From Rhodobacteraceae bacterium 63075 (GTDB lineage Bacteria > Pseudomonadota > Alphaproteobacteria > Rhodobacterales > Rhodobacteraceae): a stretch of 64,000 bases of DNA. How positions within the stretch are numbered: the first letter of the stretch is position 1; each line of letters opens with the position of its first letter. A program made the position numbers and the translations under genes. The stretch covers positions 62,001-126,000 of the forward strand of contig QVMW01000009.1 in NCBI GenBank assembly GCA_003417655.1, in the 5' to 3' direction. The notes beneath the pieces were generated by a model, which was given only the letters and a program-made list of their open reading frames with translations, was not told the origin of the DNA and ran no database searches. Below, piece after piece: positions 16,745-26,022 of the stretch.

Positions 16745-17833
16745 TCATTCCTTCGCCTCCCGGGTCCGGTTGTCCGCGACTTCCCGGCGCAGCTTGCGCA
16801 CCAGTTCCAGCTCGGATTGGAAATCGACATAATGGGGCAGCTTGATATGCTCCAGAAAGCCCGTCGCCTGTATGTTGTCCGCGTGGTAGAGCACAAATTC
16901 CGCGTCCTGCGCGGGCGCGCCCTCGTTGTCTTCTCCCAGCTCTTGCCAGCGCAGGGCGCGGTCGACCAGCGCCATGGAGATCGCCTTGCGCTCGGTCTGG
17001 CCGAAGACCAGGCCATATCCGCGTGTGAATTGCGGTGGTTCGGTCTTCGAGCCCGTGAACTGGTTCACGGTCTCGCATTCCGTCAGCACCACCTCGCCGA
17101 TCTCGACGGCGAATCCCAGTTCGGGGATTTCCATTTCCACTGGCACGGCGCCGATGCGCAGCTCTCCCACGAAGGCGTGGTTGCGCGCATAGCCGCGCTG
17201 GGTCGAGTAGGCGAGGCCGAGGGTAAAGCCTTCATCGGCGCGCGTGAGGGCCTGAAGCCGGAGGGCGCGGCCCGCGGGCATTTCCAGCGGCTCGCGCGTG
17301 AGGTCCGGCGGGGCGGCTTCATCGCGCGGGGCCTCTTCGATGAGCCCTTCCCGGCCCAGGAATTCCGCGACATGCGGCACATCGCCCGGGCCGGCTTCGC
17401 GCGCGGGGGCGTCCGGTGTCTCTCCCTCGGCGGCCAGCTTGAAGTCGAGCAGCCGGTGCGTGTAGTCGAAGGTCGGGCCGAGGACCTGACCGCCGGGCAC
17501 ATCCTTGAACGTCGCCGAGACACGCCTGTCGCAGCTCATTTCACCCGTCTTCACCGGCTCGGAAGTGCCGAAGCGGGGCAGGGTCGTGCGGTAGGCGCGG
17601 ATCAGGAAGATCGCCTCGATGAGGTCGCCGCGCGCCTGCTTGATCGCCAATGCCGCGAGGTCGGCGTCGTAGAGCGATCCCTCCGACATGACGCGGTTGA
17701 CCGCGAGGCTCAGTTGCTCGCGGATCTGCGCGATACTCAGCTCCGCCACCGACTTGTCGCCGCGTCTTTCCTCGGCGAGCCAGGCATGGGCGTTTTCGAT
17801 GGCGCTCTCGCCACCCTTGACCGCGACATACAT
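16745..17833 (-). CDS. phnI: PhnI, ribose 1-methylphosphonate triphosphate synthase core subunit
   Basis: 362-aa subunit of the complex that displaces adenine of ATP by a phosphonate to form ribose-1-alkylphosphonate 5-triphosphate. The N-terminus MYVAVKGGESAIENAHAWLAEERRG is the PhnI hallmark, followed by QIREQLSLAVNRVMSEGSLYD and the C-terminal HADNIQATGFLEHIKLPHYVDFQSEL. Its start overlaps the phnH stop by one base. The open frame runs farther upstream to 18166, but that part lies in phnH. Length is normal. Confidence 0.95.
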   Translation of the reverse strand: MYVAVKGGESAIENAHAWLAEERRGDKSVAELSIAQIREQLSLAVNRVMSEGSLYDADLAALAIKQARGDLIEAIFLIRAYRTTLPRFGTSEPVKTGEMSCDRRVSATFKDVPGGQVLGPTFDYTHRLLDFKLAAEGETPDAPAREAGPGDVPHVAEFLGREGLIEEAPRDEAAPPDLTREPLEMPAGRALRLQALTRADEGFTLGLAYSTQRGYARNHAFVGELRIGAVPVEMEIPELGFAVEIGEVVLTECETVNQFTGSKTEPPQFTRGYGLVFGQTERKAISMALVDRALRWQELGEDNEGAPAQDAEFVLYHADNIQATGFLEHIKLPHYVDFQSELELVRKLRREVADNRTREAKE

Positions 17834-18396
17834 CAGCAGACCTCCGTGGAGCGGGGCAGGGCCGCGACGTGGCTGCCATCGGTGAAGAAGAAATCGAGCC
17901 CGCGCGGGAAGAGCGCATTGTTGGCGCGAAAGGCGTCGGGATCGGGCAGCGAGAGCTGCGCCTCGGTGCGGATGCCCGGGCCGCGCAGGCGCGCGCCCAG
18001 GGCGGCGAGCGCGGGATGTTCGACGATCAGCGTTGCAGAACGGTCGGGATAGCGCGATGTGCCATGGGCGAAGCGATCGAGCGGCAGGAGCGCCTCCCAT
18101 GGTCCGAGTGCAAAAGCGCAGTCCGCAGCCGCGACGAGCGGTGCCCCGGTGTGAAACGACACCCAATCGCGCATCGCACTACAATCGGCCGCGCCGGCAA
18201 GGTGCAGCGGCGTATCCGCGTCGCACAGCGTCAGGATCACGGCGCCGGCAGCCGGGGAGACAGGCGCGGGCGGTTGCGCGCCCTCAAGCGCGTGCAGTGT
18301 GCCCGGGCGGGCCATCGCCTCCATCACGCCGCGAAAGCTCGCGGCGGCCTGCCTTGCGGGGTCAGAGAACCCGCCTTCAAGCGCCTCGGCCTGCAT
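17833..18396 (-). CDS. phnH: PhnH, C-P lyase core-complex subunit
   Basis: 187-aa structural subunit required for C-P lyase activity, cytoplasmic. Begins with EGGFSDPARQAAASFRGVMEAMARPGTLHAL, the family's N-terminal block, and contains LTLCDADTPLHLAG and the C-terminal NNALFPRGLDFFFTDGSHVAALPRST. It shares one base with both phnG and phnI, so GHI are translated as a unit. Confidence 0.95.
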   Translation of the reverse strand: MQAEALEGGFSDPARQAAASFRGVMEAMARPGTLHALEGAQPPAPVSPAAGAVILTLCDADTPLHLAGAADCSAMRDWVSFHTGAPLVAAADCAFALGPWEALLPLDRFAHGTSRYPDRSATLIVEHPALAALGARLRGPGIRTEAQLSLPDPDAFRANNALFPRGLDFFFTDGSHVAALPRSTEVC

Positions 18397-18851
18397 CAGT
18401 CTTCTCCCCGTGCCATGGTAAAGAAATCGACCTTTGTCGCAGCGGCCTTGGCGGCGCGGGCACTCCGCCGTGTGGAACTTTCCGCTTCAAGCGGGCGCAG
18501 CACCGCCTCCTGCAGCCTTTCGGCGGCTTCGCTCTGCATCAGCGCGTCCACCAGCGCGGCCACCTCGGCATCCGCCTTGCTTCGGCCCTGGAGATAGGCA
18601 TGTCCGATCTCTCCGCTCTCCAGCCGCAGTGTGCAGCGCGTGACGGTCATTTCACCCATATTGAAGGGCGCGCCGGTCCCACTCGTGCGGCCGCGGACCA
18701 TCACGCTGCCGGTCTCGGGACGGCGCAGCCAGTCGAAGCCGGGCCGCGGCATGGCGGCGTCCAGAAGCTCCGCAGCACGCCCGCCGGGGGCCTTGGCCAG
18801 AAGGCTCATCCAGGCTTGTCTCTGCGCGGTCTGATCGGGCATGTCTTTCAT
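18396..18851 (-). CDS. phnG: PhnG, C-P lyase core-complex subunit
   Basis: 151 aa from the Met at 18851 (GGAAAG about 10 bases upstream; an alternative Met is 18842). The conserved core reads RQAWMSLLAKAPGG, GFDWLRRPETGSVMVRGRTSGTGAPFNMGEMTVTRC, and GEIGHAYLQGRSKADAEVAALVDALMQ. First gene of the main C-P lyase operon; divergent from phnF across about 80 bases. Confidence 0.93.
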   Translation of the reverse strand: MKDMPDQTAQRQAWMSLLAKAPGGRAAELLDAAMPRPGFDWLRRPETGSVMVRGRTSGTGAPFNMGEMTVTRCTLRLESGEIGHAYLQGRSKADAEVAALVDALMQSEAAERLQEAVLRPLEAESSTRRSARAAKAAATKVDFFTMARGED

Positions 18852-18932
18852 CTCGACAACTTTCCGAAATACTATACAACTAGACACATATTAGCAGAAG
18901 CGGACCGATTCCCCACAGGAGATTTGTGAAAC
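18852..18932. promoter_or_regulatory. phnG-phnF divergent promoter with candidate PhnF operator
   Basis: Short AT-rich gap between divergent phnG and phnF. The stretch CTATACAACTAGACACATAT (18872-18891) contains TATAC and, on the other strand, GTCTAG and GTATAG elements that resemble the GTNTAGAC-like sites bound by HutC/PhnF-type GntR regulators. It overlaps where the phnG -10 region should be, consistent with repression. Assignment is by resemblance only. Confidence 0.4.
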
Positions 18933-19661
18933 TTGCGTGACAATCCGAGATCGAAAGCCCGCACGCCGATCTGGCAGGCCATCGCGGCGGCGCTCCGGGA
19001 GGACATCTCGGAGGGCCGCTACACGGCCGGGGACAAGCTGCCGACAGAGGCGGCGCTGGCCGAGCGCTTCGGGGTCAACCGCCATACCGTGCGCCATGCG
19101 CTTTCGCAGCTCGTGGAGGACGGGTTGGTCAGGACGCGGCGGGGGGCGGGGGCCTTCGTGGCGGCCACGCCGACCGACTATCCCATCGGGCGGCGCGTGC
19201 GCTTTCACGAGAACCTGCTGGCCGCCGGGCGCCGCCCGGAGAAGCGCGTGCTCGCGCTCGAGCCGCGCGCCGCGACGCGCGGCGAGGCGGGCGCGCTGGA
19301 GCTTTCCGAGGGTGCGCCGGTTCTGGCCTATCACGGGCTCTCGCTGGCCAACGGCCAGCCCATCGCCCTTTTCGAAAGCCTTTTCCCCGTGGAGCGGCTT
19401 GCCGGAATCGAGGCCGCGCTGGGCGTCACGTCGAGCGTGACCGAGGCGCTGGCGGCCCTCGGCATCGCGGATTACACCCGCGCCTCCACGCGGCTCACGG
19501 CCCAACTGGCCGGAGCGACGGAGGCGCTTCACCTGCACTGCCGCGAGGGCGATCCGCTCTTGCGCTCGACAGGCGTGAACGTGGATTCGGCGGGCGTGCC
19601 GCTCGAATACGGGCGCACGTGGTTCGCCGGGGACCGGGTGACGCTGACGCTCGAAGGCTGA
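18933..19661 (+). CDS. phnF: PhnF, GntR/HutC-family phosphonate regulator
   Basis: 242 aa. N-terminal winged helix (about residues 8-75): PIWQAIAAALREDISEGRYTAGDKLPTEAALAERFGVNRHTVRHALSQLVEDGLVRTRRGAGAFV; C-terminal UTRA effector domain. The start is TTG at 18933 with AGGAGA 10 bases upstream; no ATG is in a sensible position. Divergent location next to phnG identifies it as the local repressor, by analogy with the E. coli and mycobacterial PhnF proteins. Likely autoregulated through the shared gap. Confidence 0.9.
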   Translation: MRDNPRSKARTPIWQAIAAALREDISEGRYTAGDKLPTEAALAERFGVNRHTVRHALSQLVEDGLVRTRRGAGAFVAATPTDYPIGRRVRFHENLLAAGRRPEKRVLALEPRAATRGEAGALELSEGAPVLAYHGLSLANGQPIALFESLFPVERLAGIEAALGVTSSVTEALAALGIADYTRASTRLTAQLAGATEALHLHCREGDPLLRSTGVNVDSAGVPLEYGRTWFAGDRVTLTLEG

Positions 19662-19673
19662 GGACCGCGCCGC

Positions 19674-20372
19674 TCAGCGCGCCAGCTTTTCCTGCCGGGC
19701 AAAGGGGCTGAGGCCGAGCCATGTCTGCATCGAGCGCATGAGCTCCGACGCGCCGACCAGCAGCAAGGCCTCGCGCTCCACCGCATCGCGCACGGAGCGC
19801 AGGCCCATCCAGATTTCCGTCATCGTGCGCAAATCCGTCGTCGCGTAGAGATCGACATCGAAACCGGGGTCGATGTGGCACAGGTCCACGCTGCGATCGG
19901 GCTCCACGATCAGCCACCATCTGCGCTGCGCCTCGGGCAGCTCGGGGTAGATGAACTCGATCACGCAGCGCCTGCGCGGCACGGGGCGCGTGTCAAGGTT
20001 GCGGCGCATGTCCCACATCAGCAGCTCGGGGTCGAGATTTTCCAGTGAAGGCTCGGTTTCAACCCATTTCTGGCCCCACATGCCGATCGCCTCGATCACC
20101 GGCTGCAGGTCGCGCCCGGCCTGGGTCAGTCGGTAGGCGTCGATCTCCGGCGCCTCGGCCAGCCTTTCGCGCGCCACCACGCCGGCGTCCTGCAACTCGC
20201 CCAAGCGCTTGGACAGAAGCGCCGGAGACATGCGCGGCACGCCCCGGCGCAGCTCGTTGAAGCGGCTCGATCCGGCGATGAGTTCGCGCAGCAGAACGAC
20301 GGTCCAGCGGGTGCAGAGCACCTCCGCCGCCATCGCGACAGGGCAGAATTGCTTGTAGCTCGCGTTGGTCAT
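19674..20372 (-). CDS. HxlR-family transcriptional regulator
   Basis: 232 aa from the Met at 20372, preceded by a strong GGGAGG site. Residues about 6-100 are an HxlR winged helix (YKQFCPVAMAAEVLCTRWTVVLLRELIAGSSRFNELRRGVPRMSPALLSKRLGELQDAGVV), with the family's conserved N-terminal Cys (Cys10) that in some members senses electrophiles or oxidants. An extra C-terminal domain of about 120 residues, possibly SCP2-like, binds an unknown ligand. Divergent from the tautomerase and globin genes, which it may control. Confidence 0.82.
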   Translation of the reverse strand: MTNASYKQFCPVAMAAEVLCTRWTVVLLRELIAGSSRFNELRRGVPRMSPALLSKRLGELQDAGVVARERLAEAPEIDAYRLTQAGRDLQPVIEAIGMWGQKWVETEPSLENLDPELLMWDMRRNLDTRPVPRRRCVIEFIYPELPEAQRRWWLIVEPDRSVDLCHIDPGFDVDLYATTDLRTMTEIWMGLRSVRDAVEREALLLVGASELMRSMQTWLGLSPFARQEKLAR

Positions 20373-20556
20373 GGGGCCTCCCTCGGGTGCTGGGATGCAG
20401 CATGCCATACCGGCCCGCCCCCGCGCCAGTTCAGAGTCTGTACCGGGGGCGCTTCAGTTCGTGAACTGGCCGGCAGGCCCCTCGACCGTCAGGGTTGGCC
20501 TGCGCCGGATTGGTCCGGCACGGAGCTGGGAACCCGACAGGAAAGGGAGAGAAAAC

Positions 20557-20778
20557 ATGCCACTTGTCGATATCGAACTGATCGAAGGCGTCTTTGACGA
20601 CGCCGAGAAGCAGCGGATGATCCGCGATGTGACCGAGGCGATGGTCGGCGTCGAGGGCGAGGCCATGCGCGGGGTCACATGGGTCAGGGTGAAGGAGGTC
20701 GCCAGCGGCGAATGGGCCATCGGCGGCACGCCGATGACGGCAGCCGATGTCACCGCCGCGCGCGCCGAACCTGCTTGA
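20557..20778 (+). CDS. 4-oxalocrotonate tautomerase family protein
   Basis: 73-aa small tautomerase. The start at 20557 gives MPLVDIELIEG, so the mature N-terminal proline, the catalytic base of this superfamily, is exposed; it follows a GGGAGAG ribosome site. The frame is open upstream to 20365, but using that part would bury the proline, so it is rejected. Sits one base before the open frame of the globin, probably in the same operon. Confidence 0.85.
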   Translation: MPLVDIELIEGVFDDAEKQRMIRDVTEAMVGVEGEAMRGVTWVRVKEVASGEWAIGGTPMTAADVTAARAEPA

Positions 20779-20811
20779 ATGACCGTCACGACAACCACGA
20801 AAGGAGCCGCC

Positions 20812-21213
20812 ATGACCCGAACAACCGCACAAGACCTGCATGCCGTGACCCTCTACGAGCGCCTCGGCGGGGCCGCCGGCATCCGCCGGATCGTCGATGG
20901 GACGGTCGCGGCGCATATGGACAATCCCCTGATCGGCCACCGCTTCCAGCCCTATGCCGATCAGCCCGAGCGCGTCGAGGAGATCAAGCAGCATACCTGC
21001 GATTTTTTCGCCGCCGGGAGCGGCGGGCCGGACAATTACACCGGCCGAAGCATGACAGAGGCCCATCGCGGCATGCAGATCGAGGCGGCCGAGTATGACG
21101 CGGCTGCCGAGGACATCCTGGGAGTGATGGAGACGCTGAACCACGACAAGGCGACCCGCGACGCCGTCGCGGAGATTCTCGACTCCCTCAAACCCGAGAT
21201 CATTCACGTATGA
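20812..21213 (+). CDS. Group I truncated haemoglobin
   Basis: 133 aa from the Met at 20812 (AAGGAG 8 bases upstream; an earlier in-frame Met at 20779 lacks one). The 2-on-2 globin pattern is clear: LYERLGGAAGIRRIVDGTVAAHM, the B-E region FQPYADQPERVEEIKQHTCDFFAAGSGGP, and the proximal-His segment MTEAHRGMQI. Such globins bind O2 or NO and often serve NO detoxification or redox sensing. Co-located with a tautomerase and an HxlR regulator, which together suggest an electrophile or nitrosative stress response. Confidence 0.88.
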   Translation: MTRTTAQDLHAVTLYERLGGAAGIRRIVDGTVAAHMDNPLIGHRFQPYADQPERVEEIKQHTCDFFAAGSGGPDNYTGRSMTEAHRGMQIEAAEYDAAAEDILGVMETLNHDKATRDAVAEILDSLKPEIIHV

Positions 21214-21247
21214 GCGGGCCGGTCTTGGGGCGACCTTACGGCGACGC

Positions 21248-21865
21248 CTAGCCGCCGTATTTGTCGAGGAAGGCCTCCGCCTCCAGCGCGCGGAAATCCT
21301 CCAGCGCGGCGCGCAGGGCGGCGTGGCTCCAGTCCCACCAGGCCAGCGCGATGAGCCGCTCGGCGATGGCCTCGGGCTGGCGCGGGCGGATCACCTTCGC
21401 GGGCGTGCCCGCGACGATCATGTAGGGGGCCACGTCTTTCGTGACCACGGAGCTTGCCGCCACGACCGCGCCGTGCCCGAGCGTCACCTCGGGCTTGATC
21501 ATCGCACCGTGGCCGATCCAGGTGTCATTGCCGATCACCGAGCGCCGCGCGGCGCGCGCGGCCATGAACTCCGCATCTGTCTCGGCATCCTCCCAGTAAT
21601 CATTCGAGCGATAGAGGAAGTGATGGCAGGAGGCGGTGTGCAGCGGGTGATCCGTCGCGCCGATGCGCGTGAAGCTGGCGATATTGGCGAATTTTCCGAC
21701 ATGGGCGTTGGCGATATCGGCGTAGCGGTCGCAATAGGCATAATCGTCCATATGCGTGTTCTGCACGCGGCTGCCCTCATGCACCTCCGTGTAGGCGCCG
21801 AAGGTGCTGTTCGTGATGGTGCAGCCGTCGTGGACGAGCGGCGCGTCGGGTTTGAGCTTGGTCAT
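21248..21865 (-). CDS. Phosphonate-associated hexapeptide-repeat acetyltransferase
   Basis: 205-aa left-handed beta-helix acyltransferase. Hexapeptide repeats run from about residue 15 to 165 (for example NAHVGKFANIASFTRIGATDHP, then IGNDTWIGHGAMIKPEVTLGHGAVVAASSVVTKDV, AGTPAKVIR). It closely resembles the hexapeptide transferases that recur in phn operons of alphaproteobacteria. It ends the phnCDEE operon. An acetyltransferase acting on an aminoalkylphosphonate is one plausible role (cf. PhnO, a different fold); this is inference. Confidence 0.82.
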   Translation of the reverse strand: MTKLKPDAPLVHDGCTITNSTFGAYTEVHEGSRVQNTHMDDYAYCDRYADIANAHVGKFANIASFTRIGATDHPLHTASCHHFLYRSNDYWEDAETDAEFMAARAARRSVIGNDTWIGHGAMIKPEVTLGHGAVVAASSVVTKDVAPYMIVAGTPAKVIRPRQPEAIAERLIALAWWDWSHAALRAALEDFRALEAEAFLDKYGG

Positions 21866-21890
21866 CTTGTCTTCGTTTTCTCGCCCCGGC

Positions 21891-23234
21891 TCACTCCGAG
21901 CGGCCGATCAGCTTGCCGCGCAGCCAGCCCGAGAACCAGTCCATCGCGATCACCATGAGGATGACCAGCACGATGTAATAGCTGACTTCCTCCCAGTCCT
22001 TCTGGGTGATGATCGCCTGCGTCAGCAGGAGCCCGATACCGCCGCCGGTGATCGCGCCGATCACGGTGGCGCTGCGGGTGTTGGATTCGAGATAGTAGAG
22101 GATCTGGCTCAGGAAGACCGGGGTCACCTGCGGGATCACCCCGAAACGGTAGCGTTGCAGCGGCTTCGCGCCTGTGGAGGTGACGCCCTCGATCTGCTTG
22201 TCGTCGACATTCTCGAGTGCCTCGGAGAACATCTTGCCGAAGCTGCCGCTGTCGGTGATCAGGATCGCCAGCGCGCCGGTCATCGGCCCGGGGCCGAAGG
22301 CGCGGCTGAGGATGATGGTCCAGATCAGCCCGTCGACCCCGCGCACGAAATCGAAGAAGCGGCGCACGGCGAAGCGGACGCTCATCAGCCGGGTGAAGTT
22401 GCGCGCGGCGAGGAAGGCCAGCGGCAGGGCGATGAGCGCGGCGCCCATCGTGCCGAGGAAGGCCATGAGCACGGTCTCGAAGATCGCCCAGATCACATCC
22501 TTGTGCCGCCACATGGCATTGTTCCAGAAATCATGCACCATCGCGGCAAGGTTGCTCTTGTCCGCGACGACGCGCTCGCCCGAGAACGCAAGCCCCGCCA
22601 GCTCGCCGAAGCTCTTGCCGTAGAAGGGGCTGTCGAGGGTGAACCAGAAGAGCTCCCAGCCCATGGAGTAGCGGTAGACCTCGGTGCGCGCGCGGGTGAC
22701 GACGGCGCGACCGCCAGCGCCGGTGATGTTGACGCGCGCTCCGCTCGCGCTGATCCAGTCGGGCACCGTTCCGTCCGGCGTGTCGAGGATGATGTCGCGG
22801 CCCTCGACCGCCACGGTGACAGTGCCGTAGTCGGGGCGGGTATAGCGCAGGGTCGAGCCCTCTATCGTGGCGCTTTCCCCGGCCTTGAGGGCGATATCCA
22901 CCGCGTCCTCGCCGGTCCGCGTGACGAATTCGGGCAGCATGCCCTCGGGATAGGTGCCCTTGTTCTCACCCTCGATGGCGAAGCCCAGGCCGCCGCCCCG
23001 GTTGTCATGGGTGACATGGGTCTTGTAGCTGTAGCTGTCGGCGACGAGGATCGCGGCATTGTCCATCCGCGCGCGGTCCACCAGACCGGGGATGTCGAAG
23101 GCGAAGAAGAGATAGACGAAATAGGCCGCGATCACCACGGGCGTCGCGAAGGCGAGGAGCCGTTTGCGCCCGATCAGCGCCGTGGCGCTCTGCTTGAGGT
23201 CGGTGATCGGCAGGGTCTCTGCGGTTGCGGTCAT
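21891..23234 (-). CDS. phnE: Phosphonate ABC transporter permease PhnE, long form with periplasmic insert
   Basis: 447 aa. A first transmembrane helix (about residues 28-50) is followed by a soluble stretch of about 180 residues, then a normal PhnE-type permease domain from about residue 255, with the EAA-like loop around ALENVDDKQIEGVTSTGAKPLQRYRFGVIPQV. Typical PhnE is 260-290 aa, so this copy carries an additional extracytoplasmic domain. It lies 4 bases downstream of a normal-length PhnE and probably forms the heterodimeric channel with it. Confidence 0.9.
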   Translation of the reverse strand: MTATAETLPITDLKQSATALIGRKRLLAFATPVVIAAYFVYLFFAFDIPGLVDRARMDNAAILVADSYSYKTHVTHDNRGGGLGFAIEGENKGTYPEGMLPEFVTRTGEDAVDIALKAGESATIEGSTLRYTRPDYGTVTVAVEGRDIILDTPDGTVPDWISASGARVNITGAGGRAVVTRARTEVYRYSMGWELFWFTLDSPFYGKSFGELAGLAFSGERVVADKSNLAAMVHDFWNNAMWRHKDVIWAIFETVLMAFLGTMGAALIALPLAFLAARNFTRLMSVRFAVRRFFDFVRGVDGLIWTIILSRAFGPGPMTGALAILITDSGSFGKMFSEALENVDDKQIEGVTSTGAKPLQRYRFGVIPQVTPVFLSQILYYLESNTRSATVIGAITGGGIGLLLTQAIITQKDWEEVSYYIVLVILMVIAMDWFSGWLRGKLIGRSE

Positions 23235-23238
23235 GGCC

Positions 23239-24114
23239 TTACGCCTTTCCGACGAGTTTGTTGCGGTAGTGGCTGGAGAGCTGGTCGAAGAAGACGATGG
23301 TCAGGAACAGCAGGATGAAGATCGCCGCCACCTCGTCATACCGGCCCTGGCCCCAGCTGAAGGCGTTCTTGAGGTCATAGCCGATCCCGCCGGAGCCGAC
23401 GAAGCCGAGGATGGCCGAGGCGCGGATGTTGATCTCGAAGCGCAAAAGCGCGTAGCTCAGCCAGTTGGGCGCGACCTGCGGCACGACGCCCAGCAGCATC
23501 CGCTGGCTCCATGTGGCCCCTGTGCTCTCGAGCCCTTCGAGCGGCTTCAGGCTGGCATTCTCGTTGATCTCCGAGAAGAGCTTGCCGAGCGCGCCCGCCG
23601 TGTGCAGCGCGATGGCGATCATCGCGGGCACCGGCCCGCCGCCGAGCACGAAGATGAGCACGAGCGCGACGACGATCTCCGGAATGGCGCGCAGGATGTC
23701 CATGAGCCGGCGGAACACGCCGATGAGCCGGGGGAACCGCGCCAGCCCGCGCGTGGACAAAAGCGAGAGCACGATCGCCAGCAGCCCGCCGATCAGCGTC
23801 GAGGCGGCGGCGATGTTGATCGTCTCGACCAGCGAGGGAAAGAACTTCACCATGAGCGCCGGCAGCAGCGTGATCTTCTCGCCGGCTTCCTTCAGCACCT
23901 CGCCGGGAAAATTGAAAATGTTGAGGATCCCGTCCCAGAACCCGCCCGCGTTGCGGCTGTCGGCCAGCATGAAGCCCGAGACCATCAGCGCGATGAAGAC
24001 AATCAGCATGATGCCGCCATACATGCGCTTGGTGCGCGTCATGGCCATGTAGGCGTCTTGAATCTCGGTGGTGCGTTCAGCGCCGAGCGACTGGCCGGTC
24101 GTGGTATCCGCCAT
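23239..24114 (-). CDS. phnE: Phosphonate ABC transporter permease PhnE
   Basis: 291-aa permease of normal size, inner membrane, with about five or six hydrophobic segments and the coupling region EINENASLKPLEGLESTGATWSQRMLLGVVPQV. The similarity of that segment to the second permease shows that the two are paralogues. A hairpin separates it from phnD upstream. Confidence 0.93.
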   Translation of the reverse strand: MADTTTGQSLGAERTTEIQDAYMAMTRTKRMYGGIMLIVFIALMVSGFMLADSRNAGGFWDGILNIFNFPGEVLKEAGEKITLLPALMVKFFPSLVETINIAAASTLIGGLLAIVLSLLSTRGLARFPRLIGVFRRLMDILRAIPEIVVALVLIFVLGGGPVPAMIAIALHTAGALGKLFSEINENASLKPLEGLESTGATWSQRMLLGVVPQVAPNWLSYALLRFEINIRASAILGFVGSGGIGYDLKNAFSWGQGRYDEVAAIFILLFLTIVFFDQLSSHYRNKLVGKA

Positions 24115-24151
24115 TGCGGCTGCTCCTTGAGCGGGGGTCTTGAAAGAAAAG

Positions 24152-24180
24152 GGCCGGCCCCTTTCGGTCGGGGGCCGGCC
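24152..24180 (-). terminator. Hairpin between phnD and phnE
   Basis: Inverted repeat GGCCGGCCCC / GGGGGCCGGCC with a loop of about 8 bases. Read on the transcribed (minus) strand it is followed by CCCTTTTCTTTC, so it could act as a leaky intrinsic terminator and keep permease levels below those of the binding protein. Confidence 0.65.
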
Positions 24181-24198
24181 GGATGCGCTGGCGCGCGT

Positions 24199-25101
24199 TT
24201 ACATCTTGGACTTGCGCGCTTCGATGATCGATGTATAGGCGTCGTGATCGATCGGCTGGAAGCCGAGGGCTTCACCGGCCATGAAGTTGTAGGCGCAGTC
24301 GGCGTCCATGTAGGGAAGCGACGCGGTCAGCGTGGCGATGTCCACCTTGACGCGCTCGGGAAGCTCGCTGCGCAGCACGATCGGGCCTTCGGGGATCGGC
24401 TTGGATTTCCAGATCTCGACCAGCTCGTTCATGTCCACGAGGCCGGCATCGGCGGCCTTGCGCAGCGCGCCGGAGTTGTAGCCGTCGGCCCATGCGCCCA
24501 TGCCGTCGGCCCAGGTCACGCCCGCGTCCACGTCGCCATTGGCAACCGCGACGATGGTCTGCTCGTGCCCGCCGGTGAACTTCACTTCACCGAAGTAGTC
24601 ACCCGAGTCCATCGTTGCGCCGGTTTCCTGCGGGATCTCGATGGAGGGGATGAGGTAGCCCGATGTGGAGTTCGGATCGCCGAAGCCGAAGGACTTGCCG
24701 CCCATGTCTTCCAGCGAGGTGATGCCGCTGTCCTTGCGGGCAAAACCGATGGAGTGATAGCCGAAGGATTTGTCGACATTGGTCTTGACCATGATCGGCT
24801 CGACGGCGTCGGGGTCGGTCAGGTAGGTCTTGGCATAGGCCGAGGCGCCGAGCCAGGCCATGTCGATGCTGCCGCCCAGAAGGCCCTGGATCACGCCGTC
24901 ATAGTCGGCCGGTGTGAACAGCTTGACCGGAACGCCAAGCAGATCCTCGGCGGCGGCGCGGTAGCATTCGTTGGATGTCATGCGGTCCTGGGCGTTTTCG
25001 CCGCCGAGGATGCCGATGCGGAATTCTTCGATCTTGTCCTGCGCCAGCGCGGGGCTGACGAGGGCGGTGGTCGCTACGATAGCAGCAAAGAGTTTGGTCA
25101 T
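24199..25101 (-). CDS. phnD: Phosphonate ABC transporter substrate-binding protein PhnD
   Basis: 300-aa periplasmic binding protein. Signal peptide MTKLFAAIVATTALVSPALA, mature start QDKIEEFRIGILGGENAQDRM; the PhnD family block VPVKLFTPADYDGVIQGLLGGSIDMAWLGASAYA follows, and GYLIPSIEIPQETG is the hinge/ligand-loop region. It would bind 2-aminoethylphosphonate or other alkylphosphonates. Second gene of phnCDEE. Confidence 0.94.
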   Translation of the reverse strand: MTKLFAAIVATTALVSPALAQDKIEEFRIGILGGENAQDRMTSNECYRAAAEDLLGVPVKLFTPADYDGVIQGLLGGSIDMAWLGASAYAKTYLTDPDAVEPIMVKTNVDKSFGYHSIGFARKDSGITSLEDMGGKSFGFGDPNSTSGYLIPSIEIPQETGATMDSGDYFGEVKFTGGHEQTIVAVANGDVDAGVTWADGMGAWADGYNSGALRKAADAGLVDMNELVEIWKSKPIPEGPIVLRSELPERVKVDIATLTASLPYMDADCAYNFMAGEALGFQPIDHDAYTSIIEARKSKM

Positions 25102-25158
25102 TTGGTCTCTCCGGTTGGTTTGTGGCCCGCTTTCCGGCAGGCCGGGGTGGTAAGGGTG

Positions 25159-25983
<825 letters not shown>

Positions 25984-26022
25984 GTCGTCCCCCTTGGTTC
26001 GGGGCGAACCTAGGGGCCGGGC

